Origin: Prauserella aidingensis
Lineage (GTDB): Bacteria > Actinomycetota > Actinomycetes > Mycobacteriales > Pseudonocardiaceae
Length of the DNA stretch: 64,000 bases
Assembly (NCBI RefSeq): GCF_024171865.1
Contig: NZ_JAMTCN010000015.1
Coordinates: 62,001 to 126,000 of the forward strand
Direction: 5' to 3'
Positions 19,161 to 27,279 of the stretch are shown here, one piece after another. The notes under the pieces were generated by a model. That model saw only the letters and a list, made by a program, of their open reading frames with translations, made no database searches and was not told the origin of the DNA. The translations under genes were made by a program, and so were the position numbers. How positions within the stretch are numbered: the stretch's first letter is position 1; every line of letters begins with the position of its first letter.

Positions 19161-20107
19161 CGCCGGATCGCGGCCACGCCGGCGGTGACGGCCAGCGACG
19201 CCAGCCCGACGAGCCGCGACAGGCGCACGGACCGTCCCAGGTCGGCGGCTCCGGGCGACGGTCCGTCACCCAGCGTGCCGCGGTTCTCGCTGCGCCCGCC
19301 GTAGACGTTGGTTCCGCCCAGCCGCACCCCGAGTGCGCCGGCGAACGCGGCCTCGACGGGGCCTGCGTTGGGACTCGGATGCCGATGGGCGTCGCGGCGC
19401 CACGCCCGCAGCGCACCGGACGGCCGCCCGCCGACGCCGGGTGCGGTGACGGCGGCGGCCAGCGCCGACAGCCGCGACGGGACGAGGTTCGCGACGTCGT
19501 CGGCCCGCGCCGCCGCCCAGCCGAAGCGTTCGTACCGGGCGGAGCGGTGACCGACCATCGCGTCGAGCGTGTTCAGTGCGCGGTAGCCGAGAAGCCCGGG
19601 CAGGCCCGCGAGCCCACCCCACACGAGCGGTGCGACGACCGCGTCCGAGGTGTTCTCGGCGATCGACTCGGTCGCGGCGCGGGCCAGTCCCGTCCCGTCG
19701 AGTGCGGTGGCGTCGCGCCCGCACAGGTGGCCGAGCCGGGCACGTGCTCCGGGCAGGTCGCCTGCCTCCAGGTGCCCGGCCATGACGTCGCCCTCGCGGG
19801 CCAGTCCGGCCCCGCCGAGCACGGCCCACGTCGCGACGACGGTGGCCGCGAAGCGGGCCGCGGGCCTGCGCCGGGTCACGGCCGACACCGCCACTCCGGC
19901 CGCGACCGCGCCGCCCGCGCACACGCCGGTGTACGCCGCGCCGCGCAGCCGGGAGTCGGCCCACATGCGCCGTTCGAGGGCGGCCGCGGCGGTTCCGAAC
20001 AGCGCGACGGGATGCCCGCGGCGAGGGTCGCCGACGAGGACGTCGGCCGCGTACCCGGCGACGATCCCGGCGGCGGTGACAGCTTGAACACGGACCACAG
20101 CGCTCAC
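19154..20107 (-). CDS. cobD: Adenosylcobinamide-phosphate synthase (CobD/CbiB)
   Basis: 317-residue membrane enzyme that attaches (R)-1-amino-2-propanol or its phosphate to adenosylcobyric acid. Hallmarks are DVLVGDPRRGHPVALFG near the N-terminus, ESIAENTSDAVVAPLVWG, and GYRALNTLDAMVGHRSARYERFGWAAARADDVANLVPSRLS, plus SPNAGPVEAAFAGALGVRLGGTN. The start is GTG 20107; GTG 20098 is an alternative. It is divergent from cobU with under 30 bp between starts, so both promoters must overlap or the transcripts are leaderless. It is convergent with cbtA. Confidence 0.93.
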   Translation of the reverse strand: MSAVVRVQAVTAAGIVAGYAADVLVGDPRRGHPVALFGTAAAALERRMWADSRLRGAAYTGVCAGGAVAAGVAVSAVTRRRPAARFAATVVATWAVLGGAGLAREGDVMAGHLEAGDLPGARARLGHLCGRDATALDGTGLARAATESIAENTSDAVVAPLVWGGLAGLPGLLGYRALNTLDAMVGHRSARYERFGWAAARADDVANLVPSRLSALAAAVTAPGVGGRPSGALRAWRRDAHRHPSPNAGPVEAAFAGALGVRLGGTNVYGGRSENRGTLGDGPSPGAADLGRSVRLSRLVGLASLAVTAGVAAIRRH

Positions 20108-20134
20108 CCTAACGAGTGGTCCAGAATGCCCTGC

Positions 20135-20779
20135 ATGACGAACGATGCGAAGAGGCGTCTCGCCGAGTTCGCGGCTCGCCGCCTCGAGGCCGCGGCCTCG
20201 GCGCTGCGCGGCCGCGGGCAGCCCGCGAACCGGGTCAACGACGTCGACGGTGGCAAGACGCTCGTGCTCGGCGGCGTGCGGTCCGGCAAGTCGCGGTACG
20301 CCGAGGACCTCGCGAACCGGTATCCCGCGGTGACCTACGTCGCCGCCGGGATGCCGCCGAGCGACGACGACCCCGAGTGGAGTGCCCGGGTGGCCGCCCA
20401 CCGCGCGCGCAGGCCGTCGCACTGGACCACGGTCGAGACGGGCGACGTCACGGCCGCCCTGCGCGATGCCGAGTCCCCGGTGCTCATCGACTGCCTCGGC
20501 ACGTGGTTGACGCGCGTACTCGACGAGTCCGGGGCGTGGGAGCAACGCGACGGCTGGCAGCAACGCGTGGACGAACGGCTCGGTGCGTTCGCCGACGCGT
20601 GGCGGCAGGCCGCCGTTCCCGCGATCGCGGTGAGCAACGAGGTCGGCAGCGGCGTCGTGCCCGCGTCGGCGTCGGGCCGCATCTTCCGTGACGTGCTGGG
20701 AGCCCTGAACACCGCCGTGGCCACGCATTCCGACGCGGTCCGGCTGATCGTCGCCGGCCGCGTGCTGAACCTGGAATAG
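20135..20779 (+). CDS. cobU: Adenosylcobinamide kinase / adenosylcobinamide-phosphate guanylyltransferase
   Basis: 214-residue bifunctional enzyme of the nucleotide-loop assembly. The P-loop is LVLGGVRSGKSRYAEDL, YVAAGMPPSDDDPEWSARVAAHRARRP carries the family signature, LIDCLGTWLTRVLDE is the Walker B-like segment, and AVSNEVGSGVVPASASGRIFRDVLG is the guanylyltransferase region. The start is ATG 20135 (or 20126). It carries about 45 residues before the P-loop that most CobU proteins lack; no start codon lies closer to the P-loop. It is followed by cobT after 9 bp. Confidence 0.93.
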   Translation: MTNDAKRRLAEFAARRLEAAASALRGRGQPANRVNDVDGGKTLVLGGVRSGKSRYAEDLANRYPAVTYVAAGMPPSDDDPEWSARVAAHRARRPSHWTTVETGDVTAALRDAESPVLIDCLGTWLTRVLDESGAWEQRDGWQQRVDERLGAFADAWRQAAVPAIAVSNEVGSGVVPASASGRIFRDVLGALNTAVATHSDAVRLIVAGRVLNLE

Positions 20780-20788
20780 GAGAACACC

Positions 20789-21820
20789 GTGCAGATCCCC
20801 CCACTCGACGACCGCGCCCGCGACGAGGCGTTACGGCAGCTCGACGGCCTGGTCAAACCGGTCGGCGCGCTCGGCAGGCTCGAACAGCTGGCCGCGTGGC
20901 TGTGCGCCGCACACGGTGAGGTGCCGCCGCGCCCGCTGGACGACGTGCGGGTCGTGGTGTTCGCGGGCGACCACGGGGTCTCGGCGTCGGGGACGGTGTC
21001 GGCGTATCCGCGGCATCTGACGGCGGCGATGGTGCGGGTGTTCCTGGCAGGCGAGTCGGGCGTGAACGTGCTGGCCCGGGAGGTCGGCGCCCGGGTGCGG
21101 GTGCTCGACCTGGCGGTGGACGATCCGCTCGACGACGTGCCCGACGAGGTGCGGCGGCACAAGGTCCGGCGCGGTTCCGGGTCCATCGACGTCGCCGACG
21201 CGCTCGAACCCGGTCAGGCGCGGCGGGCGTTCGACGCGGGCGCCGCGGCCGCCGACGCCGACATCGACGGCGGAGCGGACCTGCTCATCCCCGGTGACAT
21301 GGGCATCGGCAACACGACGATCGCCTCGGCGCTCGTGGCCGCGGTGCTGGGGCTGCCCGCTGAGGACGTGGTCGGCACGGGCACCGGTGTCGACGACGAC
21401 GGCCGCGCCCGCAAGGTGGCGGTACTCGAGCGAGCGCTCGCGCGGACGGTCGAGCGCGGGGCCACCGACGACCCGTTCGCGGTGCTGACCTCGCTGGGCA
21501 GCGCGTGCGCGGCGGCGACGGCGGGGTTCCTGGTGCGTGCCGCCGAGCGGACCGTGCCGGTGGTGCTGGACGGGGTGTTCCCGTGCGCGGCCGCGGTCGT
21601 GGCACGGGAGATCGCGCCGGGTGCCGAGCAGTGGTGGGTCGCCGGACACCGGTCGACCGAACCGGCGCAAGCGTTTGCCCTCAAGGCGCTGGGCCTGGAA
21701 CCGATCCTCGACCTGGGGTTGCGGCTGGGCGAGGGCAGCGGCGCCGTGCAGGCGGTTCCGGTCCTGCGCAACGCCCGCGCCGTGCTGGCGGGCATGGGAC
21801 GGCTGGCCGACCTTGGCTGA
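20789..21820 (+). CDS. cobT: Nicotinate-nucleotide--dimethylbenzimidazole phosphoribosyltransferase
   Basis: 343-residue CobT, which makes alpha-ribazole phosphate for the lower ligand of cobalamin. Conserved parts are LDGLVKPVGALGRLEQLAAWLC, VVFAGDHGVSASGTVSAYP, LIPGDMGIGNTTIASALVAA, GTGTGVDDDGRARKV and VAGHRSTEPAQAFALKALGLEPILDLGLRLGEGSGA. The catalytic Glu in the last motif is present. The start GTG 20789 has GGAGAA 5 bp upstream. It lies between cobU and cobS and its last codons overlap the likely cobS start. Confidence 0.95.
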   Translation: MQIPPLDDRARDEALRQLDGLVKPVGALGRLEQLAAWLCAAHGEVPPRPLDDVRVVVFAGDHGVSASGTVSAYPRHLTAAMVRVFLAGESGVNVLAREVGARVRVLDLAVDDPLDDVPDEVRRHKVRRGSGSIDVADALEPGQARRAFDAGAAAADADIDGGADLLIPGDMGIGNTTIASALVAAVLGLPAEDVVGTGTGVDDDGRARKVAVLERALARTVERGATDDPFAVLTSLGSACAAATAGFLVRAAERTVPVVLDGVFPCAAAVVAREIAPGAEQWWVAGHRSTEPAQAFALKALGLEPILDLGLRLGEGSGAVQAVPVLRNARAVLAGMGRLADLG

Positions 21821-22634
21821 GCACGACCCCGCCGCGGGCGCGGTTCCGGGAGGCGGCGCCGATTCCGGGCCTGCCGCGGGCGACGGTCTGCGCATGGCGT
21901 TCGGCACGCTGACGGCGCTGCCCGTGCCCGCACCGACCGTGATCGACCGCCGCGTCGCGGGCACGGCCATGACGGCGGCCCCGCTCGCGGGACTCGCACT
22001 CGCCGCGGGCGCGGGCGTCGTCGTCTGGGCGGGCGGGTTGATCGGCCTGCCCGCGTTCGTCGTGGCGGCGCTGGCGCTCGCGACGGTGGCGCTGGCGACC
22101 CGCGGACTGCACCTCGACGGCCTCGCCGACACCGCGGACGGGCTGGGCGCCTCCTACGACCGCGAGCGCGCGCTCGACGTCATGCGCCGCGGCGACGCCG
22201 GACCCACGGGCGTCGCCACCCTGGTGCTGACGCTGCTGGTCCAGACCGGCGCGCTGGCGGGCGTGGTCACGGCGGGCGCCGGTGTGCCGGGCATCGTCGT
22301 GGCTCTGGTCGCCAGCCGTGTGGTGCTGCCGCTGTGCTGCACGCGGTTCGTACCGTCGGCGAGGCCGGAAGGTCTGGGTGCGACGGTGGCAGGCGCGGTT
22401 CCGGTGACGGTCGCCGCGGCGGTCGCGTCGACGGTGACGGCGCTGTCCGTGCTGGCAGGATTCGACCCGGCCGTCGCGTGGTGGCAGGGACCCGTCGCGG
22501 TGCTGGCAGGCTGGGCCGCGGCCGGCGCGCTGCTGGTGCGATGCGTGCGACGGCTCGGCGGCGTCACCGGCGACGTCCTCGGCGGCTGCGTGGAGGTCGC
22601 CCTCGCCGCGACGCTCGCGATCCTCGCCATCTGA
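21813..22634 (+). CDS. cobS: Cobalamin synthase (adenosylcobinamide-GDP ribazoletransferase)
   Basis: 273-residue membrane protein (246 if ATG 21894 is used) that joins adenosylcobinamide-GDP and alpha-ribazole. Signature sequences are FGTLTALPVPAP and GLHLDGLADTADGLGA with the conserved acidic residues, followed by MRRGDAGPTGVA. About six to seven hydrophobic helices follow. TTG 21813 overlaps the cobT stop by 8 bp; ATG 21894 aligns better with typical family starts, so the N-terminus is uncertain. It is the last gene of the cobU-cobT-cobS unit. Confidence 0.9.
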   Translation: MAEHDPAAGAVPGGGADSGPAAGDGLRMAFGTLTALPVPAPTVIDRRVAGTAMTAAPLAGLALAAGAGVVVWAGGLIGLPAFVVAALALATVALATRGLHLDGLADTADGLGASYDRERALDVMRRGDAGPTGVATLVLTLLVQTGALAGVVTAGAGVPGIVVALVASRVVLPLCCTRFVPSARPEGLGATVAGAVPVTVAAAVASTVTALSVLAGFDPAVAWWQGPVAVLAGWAAAGALLVRCVRRLGGVTGDVLGGCVEVALAATLAILAI

Positions 22635-22650
22635 CCCCGGCACACCCCGT

Positions 22651-22740
22651 CGCGTGTCCTGCGCCCGCCCGTCTCCCGGCCACCACCCCTCATCGACGCG
22701 CTGCCGCGCGGCTGCGCCTTCGCGCGTGTCCTGCACTCAG
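22651..22740. repeat. Two inverted copies of the CGCGTGTCCTGC motif
   Basis: CGCGTGTCCTGCGC starts at 22651 and CGCGTGTCCTGCACTCAG starts at 22723, flanking the middle of the gap between the convergent cobS and multicopper oxidase genes. They are reverse complements of the motif at 17752-17813. Confidence 0.65.
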
Positions 22741-22757
22741 GCCGTGCCGGGACGCCG

Positions 22758-24314
22758 CTAGACGACGTCGAAGTTCGCCATCATCATCATGTCCTCGTGT
22801 TCGAGGTTGTGACAGTGGAACACGTAGCGGCCGCGGTATCCGTCGAATCGGACGAGGATCCGCGCGGCTTCCGCGGGCCGCAGATCGACGGTGTCCTTCC
22901 AACCGTCGTCGTACGGTCCCGGGCCGCCCGTTCCCCGGCCGAGGACCTGGAACGGTGCGAGGTGCAGGTGCACCGGATGGTGGAAGTCGGCCGTCAGTTC
23001 CCAGATCTCCGTGCTGCCGAGCGCCACGGTGGCCTGGACCGAGTCCGGCGAGAACGGTTCGCCGTTCACCACCCACCCGTGTTTCCCGTCGATGCCCTGC
23101 GACCGGAACGTCATCCGTCGCGTTCGGACGGCGTCGCTCGCGCGTAACCGCTCGAACGTGGGGCTGAGGACGTCCGGAACATCGCGGCCGTCGGCGACGG
23201 CGCGCGTCACGTCGAACCGCATCACCACGGCGGTGGAGCCGTCACCGAGGTCGTTGACCACCCGGACCCGGGTTCCCGTGCGGAGTTCGCGGAAGTCGAC
23301 GAGCACGTCGAAACGTTCGGCCGGGGCGAGTTCCACGGCGTCGTGGCCGACCGGCCGGGGAAGGAGCCCGTGGTCGGAGCCGATCTGGACGACGGGGAGC
23401 TCATCGCCGCCTTCGACCTCGAACCGGAGCCGATACCGCCTGGCGTTCGAGGCGTTGAGCAGTCGCAATCGGTGCAGTGCGGTGTCCACCTCGTGGTACG
23501 GCCACGGCCGCCCGTTGACCAGCACGACGTCGCCCAGCACTCCGGCCTCGTAGGGAGGATGGACCCCCGGCGGATGGGTGAGCGTCGGGTCGACGGCCGG
23601 GTAGCGGAAGGCACCGCTACCGTCGAACGCGCGATCCATCAACGCAAGAGGGATGTCCCGATCACCGCCCGGCAGATCCAGCGCGTCCTCCTCCTCGTCG
23701 CCGACCAGGTGGAACCCGGCGAGGCCTCGCCAGACCGCGGGTGCGGTGAAGTCCATGCGGTGGTCGTGATACCAGAGCGTCGATGCGCGTTGCGGCAGCG
23801 GATACTCGTACGTCCTGCGCCGCACGGTCACGTCGCGGTGGTGGGCGTCGTGACCGTCCCATTTCTCGTCCGGGAGGATCAGATCGGTCGGGTAGCCGTC
23901 GTGCTCGGGCGGGGTGACCCCGCCGTGCAGGTGGACCGCCGTGGGAACGGGAAGTTCGTTGATGTGCTCGACGATCGCGCGCCTGCCCCGCCGGGAACGG
24001 ATCGTCGGCCCGGGAAACGTCCCGCCGTAGGTCCAGACCTCTGTGGTGTAGCCGGGGACGATCTCCGTACGCACGGGGTACTGCCGGACGACGTAGTGGT
24101 CGGCGTCCGCCGTCGTCGCGGAGGGCTCGAGCACCGGCGGGATCATCAACGGGCTGCCGAACGGCTGAGGCAGGCGGAGCCGGCTCCGCAGTTCGCTGCC
24201 GGTGGAGGATCGTCCGCGCCACCCCGCGGCGATCGGCACGCCGAGCACGCCCGCCGCGAGCGCCCCGGCACCGGCCATGACGACGGCCCTGCGGCCGGGT
24301 CCCGGCCCACTCAC
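22758..24314 (-). CDS. Multicopper oxidase (CueO/bilirubin-oxidase/spore-coat type), Tat-exported
   Basis: 518-residue laccase-like enzyme that couples oxidation of phenols, metals or pigments to O2 reduction. All four copper motifs are visible: AVHLHGGVTPPEHDG, LWYHDHRMDFT, HPVHLHLAPFQVLGRG and YVFHCHNLEHEDMMMM, the last holding the T1 site with an axial Met candidate. The N-terminus GRRAVVMAGAGALAAGV is Tat-like. The start GTG 24314 overlaps the stop of the upstream membrane-protein gene by 4 bp (GTGA). The reading frame extends much further upstream but only as a shadow of that gene. The TetR divergent to the pair probably controls it. Confidence 0.9.
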   Translation of the reverse strand: MSGPGPGRRAVVMAGAGALAAGVLGVPIAAGWRGRSSTGSELRSRLRLPQPFGSPLMIPPVLEPSATTADADHYVVRQYPVRTEIVPGYTTEVWTYGGTFPGPTIRSRRGRRAIVEHINELPVPTAVHLHGGVTPPEHDGYPTDLILPDEKWDGHDAHHRDVTVRRRTYEYPLPQRASTLWYHDHRMDFTAPAVWRGLAGFHLVGDEEEDALDLPGGDRDIPLALMDRAFDGSGAFRYPAVDPTLTHPPGVHPPYEAGVLGDVVLVNGRPWPYHEVDTALHRLRLLNASNARRYRLRFEVEGGDELPVVQIGSDHGLLPRPVGHDAVELAPAERFDVLVDFRELRTGTRVRVVNDLGDGSTAVVMRFDVTRAVADGRDVPDVLSPTFERLRASDAVRTRRMTFRSQGIDGKHGWVVNGEPFSPDSVQATVALGSTEIWELTADFHHPVHLHLAPFQVLGRGTGGPGPYDDGWKDTVDLRPAEAARILVRFDGYRGRYVFHCHNLEHEDMMMMANFDVV

Positions 24315-24724
24315 CGGGGCCTCCGTGTCCACGCCGGGGACACCCAGGACGACCAGGCGAGCACCCAGACGGCTCCGATCACCACCACCGCGAGCGGAAC
24401 GTGCAACCACGTCATTCGCGCCGCGCCGACCGCCGCCTGCACCTGCGAGGCCGCAATCGCGGCGAGCGTCGCGAGGAACGGCGCGACCGAACCGCGCGCC
24501 GCCCAGCGCAGCGAACCGGCGGAGAGCAGGGCCAGCACCATCACGACATCGACGGCGGTCGTCCCGGCCTGGTGGATGCCGAGGAATCCGTAGTCGCCGC
24601 TCAGGAACTGGCCCGCGGAGACCGCTTGGAACAGGTATCCCACAGCCGCGACGGTCACCGCGATCCGCAGCGCCCAGAGCGACGGAGCGAAGGCGCGTTC
24701 GCGCCAACGGCGCAGTTCAGCCAT
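24311..24724 (-). CDS. Small membrane protein coupled to the multicopper oxidase
   Basis: 137-residue protein with about four hydrophobic helices (LWALRIAVTVAAVGYLFQAV; TAVDVVMVLALLSAGSL; VAPFLATLAAIAASQVQAAV; LHVPLAVVVIGAVWVLAW). No named family recognised. The ATG at 24724 directly follows the divergent promoter region. Its stop overlaps the oxidase start by 4 bp, so the two are translationally coupled and probably share a pathway. Confidence 0.78.
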   Translation of the reverse strand: MAELRRWRERAFAPSLWALRIAVTVAAVGYLFQAVSAGQFLSGDYGFLGIHQAGTTAVDVVMVLALLSAGSLRWAARGSVAPFLATLAAIAASQVQAAVGAARMTWLHVPLAVVVIGAVWVLAWSSWVSPAWTRRPR

Positions 24725-24733
24725 ACCCGGAAA

Positions 24734-24767
24734 CTACACTGTTAACACGTTGTCGTCTACGGTGTAG
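24734..24767. promoter_or_regulatory. Inverted repeat in the TetR/membrane-protein divergent promoter
   Basis: CTACACTGTTAAC (24734-24746) and GTCTACGGTGTAG (24755-24767) are inverted repeats matching at 10 of 13 positions with an 8-bp spacer, in the 71-bp gap between the two divergent starts. This is the expected size and place of a TetR operator controlling both directions. TGTTAACA inside the left half is itself a perfect 8-bp palindrome. Confidence 0.6.
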
Positions 24768-24795
24768 GCATAGGATGTGAACGGAGGACGGTGAG

Positions 24796-25440
24796 ATGAT
24801 GGAGCGGATGGGACCCCGCCGTTCGACACCGTTGACCCGCGTCGAGATCGCGCACGCAGCGCTCGAACTGATCGACGCCGACGGCCCGGACGGCTTCTCG
24901 ATGCGCAAGCTCGGCGCCCGGCTGGGTGTCGACGCGATGGCGATATACCGGCGATTCGACGATCGGGACGAGCTGTTCGACGAGATCGCGGCGGAGATGT
25001 TCCGCGGGGTCGACGTGGCCGGTCTGCCGTGGGACCGACCCTGGACCGAGCTGTTGGTCGCCTACGGCACGGCCTTACGCGCCGCGCTGCTGCGGCATCC
25101 GAACGCGTTGCCGGTCTACGCACGACGGCCGGTCCGGTCGCAGGACGCCGTCGAATGGGCGGTGCGTGCGCTGCTGAAGATGTCCGACGACGGCGTACCG
25201 AGTCCGACAGCCCTACAGATCGCGCGGTGCGTCAACGAGTACGTGATCGGGCACGCGATGGCGATGAGTTCTCATGAGAGCCAGGCCGCCCGCAGTCGTC
25301 GCCCGAAGGAGGGCGAAGCCGGCTTCAACGTGCTCGCGGCGGCCGCAGCGGCCAACGAACCCGGCAGCCACTTCGACCCGGGACTCCGGGCACTCGTCGA
25401 CGGGCTGCACCGGACGGCGCTCCATCGGGAAACCGAATGA
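24796..25440 (+). CDS. TetR/AcrR-family transcriptional regulator
   Basis: 214-residue regulator. The N-terminal helix-turn-helix is RVEIAHAALELIDADGPDGF then SMRKLGARLGVDAMAIYRRF, typical of TetR. The C-terminal ligand domain (LLVAYGTALRAALLRHPNALPVYARRP) resembles the TetR_C type. The start is ATG 24796 (ATGATGGAG; the second ATG is also possible). It is divergent from the multicopper-oxidase pair with a dyad between them, and overlaps the next gene by 4 bp. Confidence 0.9.
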   Translation: MMERMGPRRSTPLTRVEIAHAALELIDADGPDGFSMRKLGARLGVDAMAIYRRFDDRDELFDEIAAEMFRGVDVAGLPWDRPWTELLVAYGTALRAALLRHPNALPVYARRPVRSQDAVEWAVRALLKMSDDGVPSPTALQIARCVNEYVIGHAMAMSSHESQAARSRRPKEGEAGFNVLAAAAAANEPGSHFDPGLRALVDGLHRTALHRETE

Positions 25441-26078
25441 GTATCACCGTGCCCGCGGGGCTGGGCGGAATCGGTTTCGTCCTGACAGCGCTCGTCGTCA
25501 ACGTGCTCTACCTCCGCGGGGGCCTTCCGCTACCGGGCTCCGGCGGTCGGGAGGAGGCCGCCGCCCGGTTCGCCGCGGCGGGGTCGGCGCTGCGGCGACC
25601 GTCCGTGCTCGCGCCGGCCTCGTGGCTGCTGCTCACCGTGTTCGCCGCCGGCCTGCTGTCGACGCTCCGGCACGGCGACGCGGGAGCCTGGGCTCTCGTC
25701 GGATTCGCCGGGGTGTTGATGCAGAACGTGACCTTCACGGTCGTGGAAGCGCTGCGGTTCGGCATCGCCTCGGCCGCGGCACACGATCGCGCCTCGACGG
25801 CGGGCCTGTGGAGCCTGACCACCGTGCTGTTCGGCTTCAACCAGCTGTTCCTGGCCACAGCGCTGGTGGGCTTCACCGTCGCCGGGACGGAACTCGGCGT
25901 CGTCGCGGAATGGCACGCGGTCCTCGGTCACGTCAGCGCCGGGTTGCTGTTCCTCTCGGCGTCGGCCGCGCCGTACACCGCCGACGGTCCCGGCCGACTC
26001 GGCCCGCTGGGTCTCGTCGGCTGGCTGGGCTGGCTCGCGTGGATCGTCGCCTGCAGCGTCGGCCTGCTCGCACGGTAG
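25437..26078 (+). CDS. Unknown membrane protein downstream of TetR
   Basis: 213-residue protein with about five to six hydrophobic helices (for example GGIGFVLTALVVNVLYL, VLAPASWLLLTVFAAGLL and LAWIVACSVGLLAR). No family recognised with confidence. The ATGA overlap with the tetR stop shows that the two are co-translated, so it is probably a target of, or partner to, that regulator. Confidence 0.78.
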   Translation: MSITVPAGLGGIGFVLTALVVNVLYLRGGLPLPGSGGREEAAARFAAAGSALRRPSVLAPASWLLLTVFAAGLLSTLRHGDAGAWALVGFAGVLMQNVTFTVVEALRFGIASAAAHDRASTAGLWSLTTVLFGFNQLFLATALVGFTVAGTELGVVAEWHAVLGHVSAGLLFLSASAAPYTADGPGRLGPLGLVGWLGWLAWIVACSVGLLAR

Positions 26079-26114
26079 ATCCGCCGCGGTCACGCCGACC
26101 GCACGGATCCCGAG

Positions 26115-26198
26115 CGCAGAACACGCCCGAGGGCACGGTCACGCGGCAGCGCGGTGTTGGAGATGGTCGCCGGCCGCCGTACGGACGCAGGACACGCT
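26115..26198. repeat. Two CGCAGRACACGC motif copies before cobC's 3' end
   Basis: CGCAGAACACGCC (26115) and CGCAGGACACGCT (26186) lie in the 121-bp gap between two convergent genes. They match the motif family at 17752 and 22651. Confidence 0.6.
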
Positions 26199-26199
26199 G

Positions 26200-27279
26200 C
26201 TACAGGAGGGTCGCCAGGGCGTCGAGGAAACCGTCCATGTCGGAGCGCACGGCGATGCGCAGCCAGTCCGGGCCGAGTCCGGGGAACGTGTCCGCACGCC
26301 GCACGGCGTAGCCCGCCTCACGCAGCGCCAGGCGGATCTTCTCCCCGCCCGGAACCCGTACGAGCACGAACGGCGCCCGCGGTGTGCCTGCCACCTCGAC
26401 GCCGAGCTCCCGCAACCGCGACACCAGCCGGTGCCGGTCGGCCTCGGCCTCCCGGGCCAGCGCCTCCGCCTCGGCCACGGCGTCCGGCCTGCTGCAGGCC
26501 GTCATCGCCACGGCCGCCGGGGTCGACACCGACCACGGCGGCTGCAGCCCGCGCAGCCTGTCGACGATCGCGGGCTCGGCCAGCACGTAGCCCGCGCGTA
26601 ACCCGGCGATGCCCCACGTCTTCGTCAGACTGCGCACGACGGCGACACCCGGGATCCGTTCCGGTGCGAGACTTTCCGGCTCACCCGGCACCGCGTCGAG
26701 GAACGCCTCGTCGACGACGACGAGCCTGCCGGGCCGCGCCAGCGCCCGGATCGCCGACGCCGGGTGCAGCACCGACGTCGGGTTGGTCGGGTTGCCCACG
26801 AACACCAGATCGGCGTCGGCGGGCACCAGGTCGGTCTCCAGCGCGAACCCGCCGGACTCGGGCAACTCCACGCGGATCACGTCGTGGCCCGCGGCCAACA
26901 GCGCCGCCTCGGGTTCGGTGAACTGCGGATGCACCACGGCCGGCCTGCATACGGGCCACGCCCGCGCCAGCAGCGTGAACGCCTCCGCGCCGCCCGCGGT
27001 CGGCAGCACGTCGTCGGGGCTCCGGCCGTGCCGCGCCGCGATCGCCTCCGTCGCCCCGCCGACGTCCGGATAGGCGGCCACGGCCGACAGACTGTCGCGC
27101 AGTTCGGCCAACAACCACTCCGGCGGCTGCGCCACCCGGACGTTCACCGCGAGGTCGACGAGACCGTCACCGACCTCCCGGTCGCCGTGATGCCACAGGT
27201 CGACGTCGTGGGCCGGTCGGCCGTCGCCGCCCGCGTCGCCCTCCGCGCCGGTCATCGGGCCGGTCATCGGGCCGGTCAT
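26200..27279 (-). CDS. cobC: L-threonine-O-3-phosphate decarboxylase (CobC/CobD-type aminotransferase fold)
   Basis: 359-residue PLP enzyme of aminotransferase class I/II that supplies aminopropanol phosphate for the cobinamide side chain. VDLAVNVRVAQPPEWL opens the fold, LVFVGNPTNPTSVLHP holds the PLP-contact Asn, VVVDEAFLD the Asp, and SLTKTWGIAGLRAGYVL the Schiff-base Lys. The ATG 27279 overlaps the cobB stop as ATGA. Three identical 12-bp units give in-frame ATGs at 27279, 27267 and 27255 (MTGPMTGPMTGA), so the true start is ambiguous. Last gene of the riboswitch-controlled chlID-cobO-cobB-cobC unit. Confidence 0.88.
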   Translation of the reverse strand: MTGPMTGPMTGAEGDAGGDGRPAHDVDLWHHGDREVGDGLVDLAVNVRVAQPPEWLLAELRDSLSAVAAYPDVGGATEAIAARHGRSPDDVLPTAGGAEAFTLLARAWPVCRPAVVHPQFTEPEAALLAAGHDVIRVELPESGGFALETDLVPADADLVFVGNPTNPTSVLHPASAIRALARPGRLVVVDEAFLDAVPGEPESLAPERIPGVAVVRSLTKTWGIAGLRAGYVLAEPAIVDRLRGLQPPWSVSTPAAVAMTACSRPDAVAEAEALAREAEADRHRLVSRLRELGVEVAGTPRAPFVLVRVPGGEKIRLALREAGYAVRRADTFPGLGPDWLRIAVRSDMDGFLDALATLL

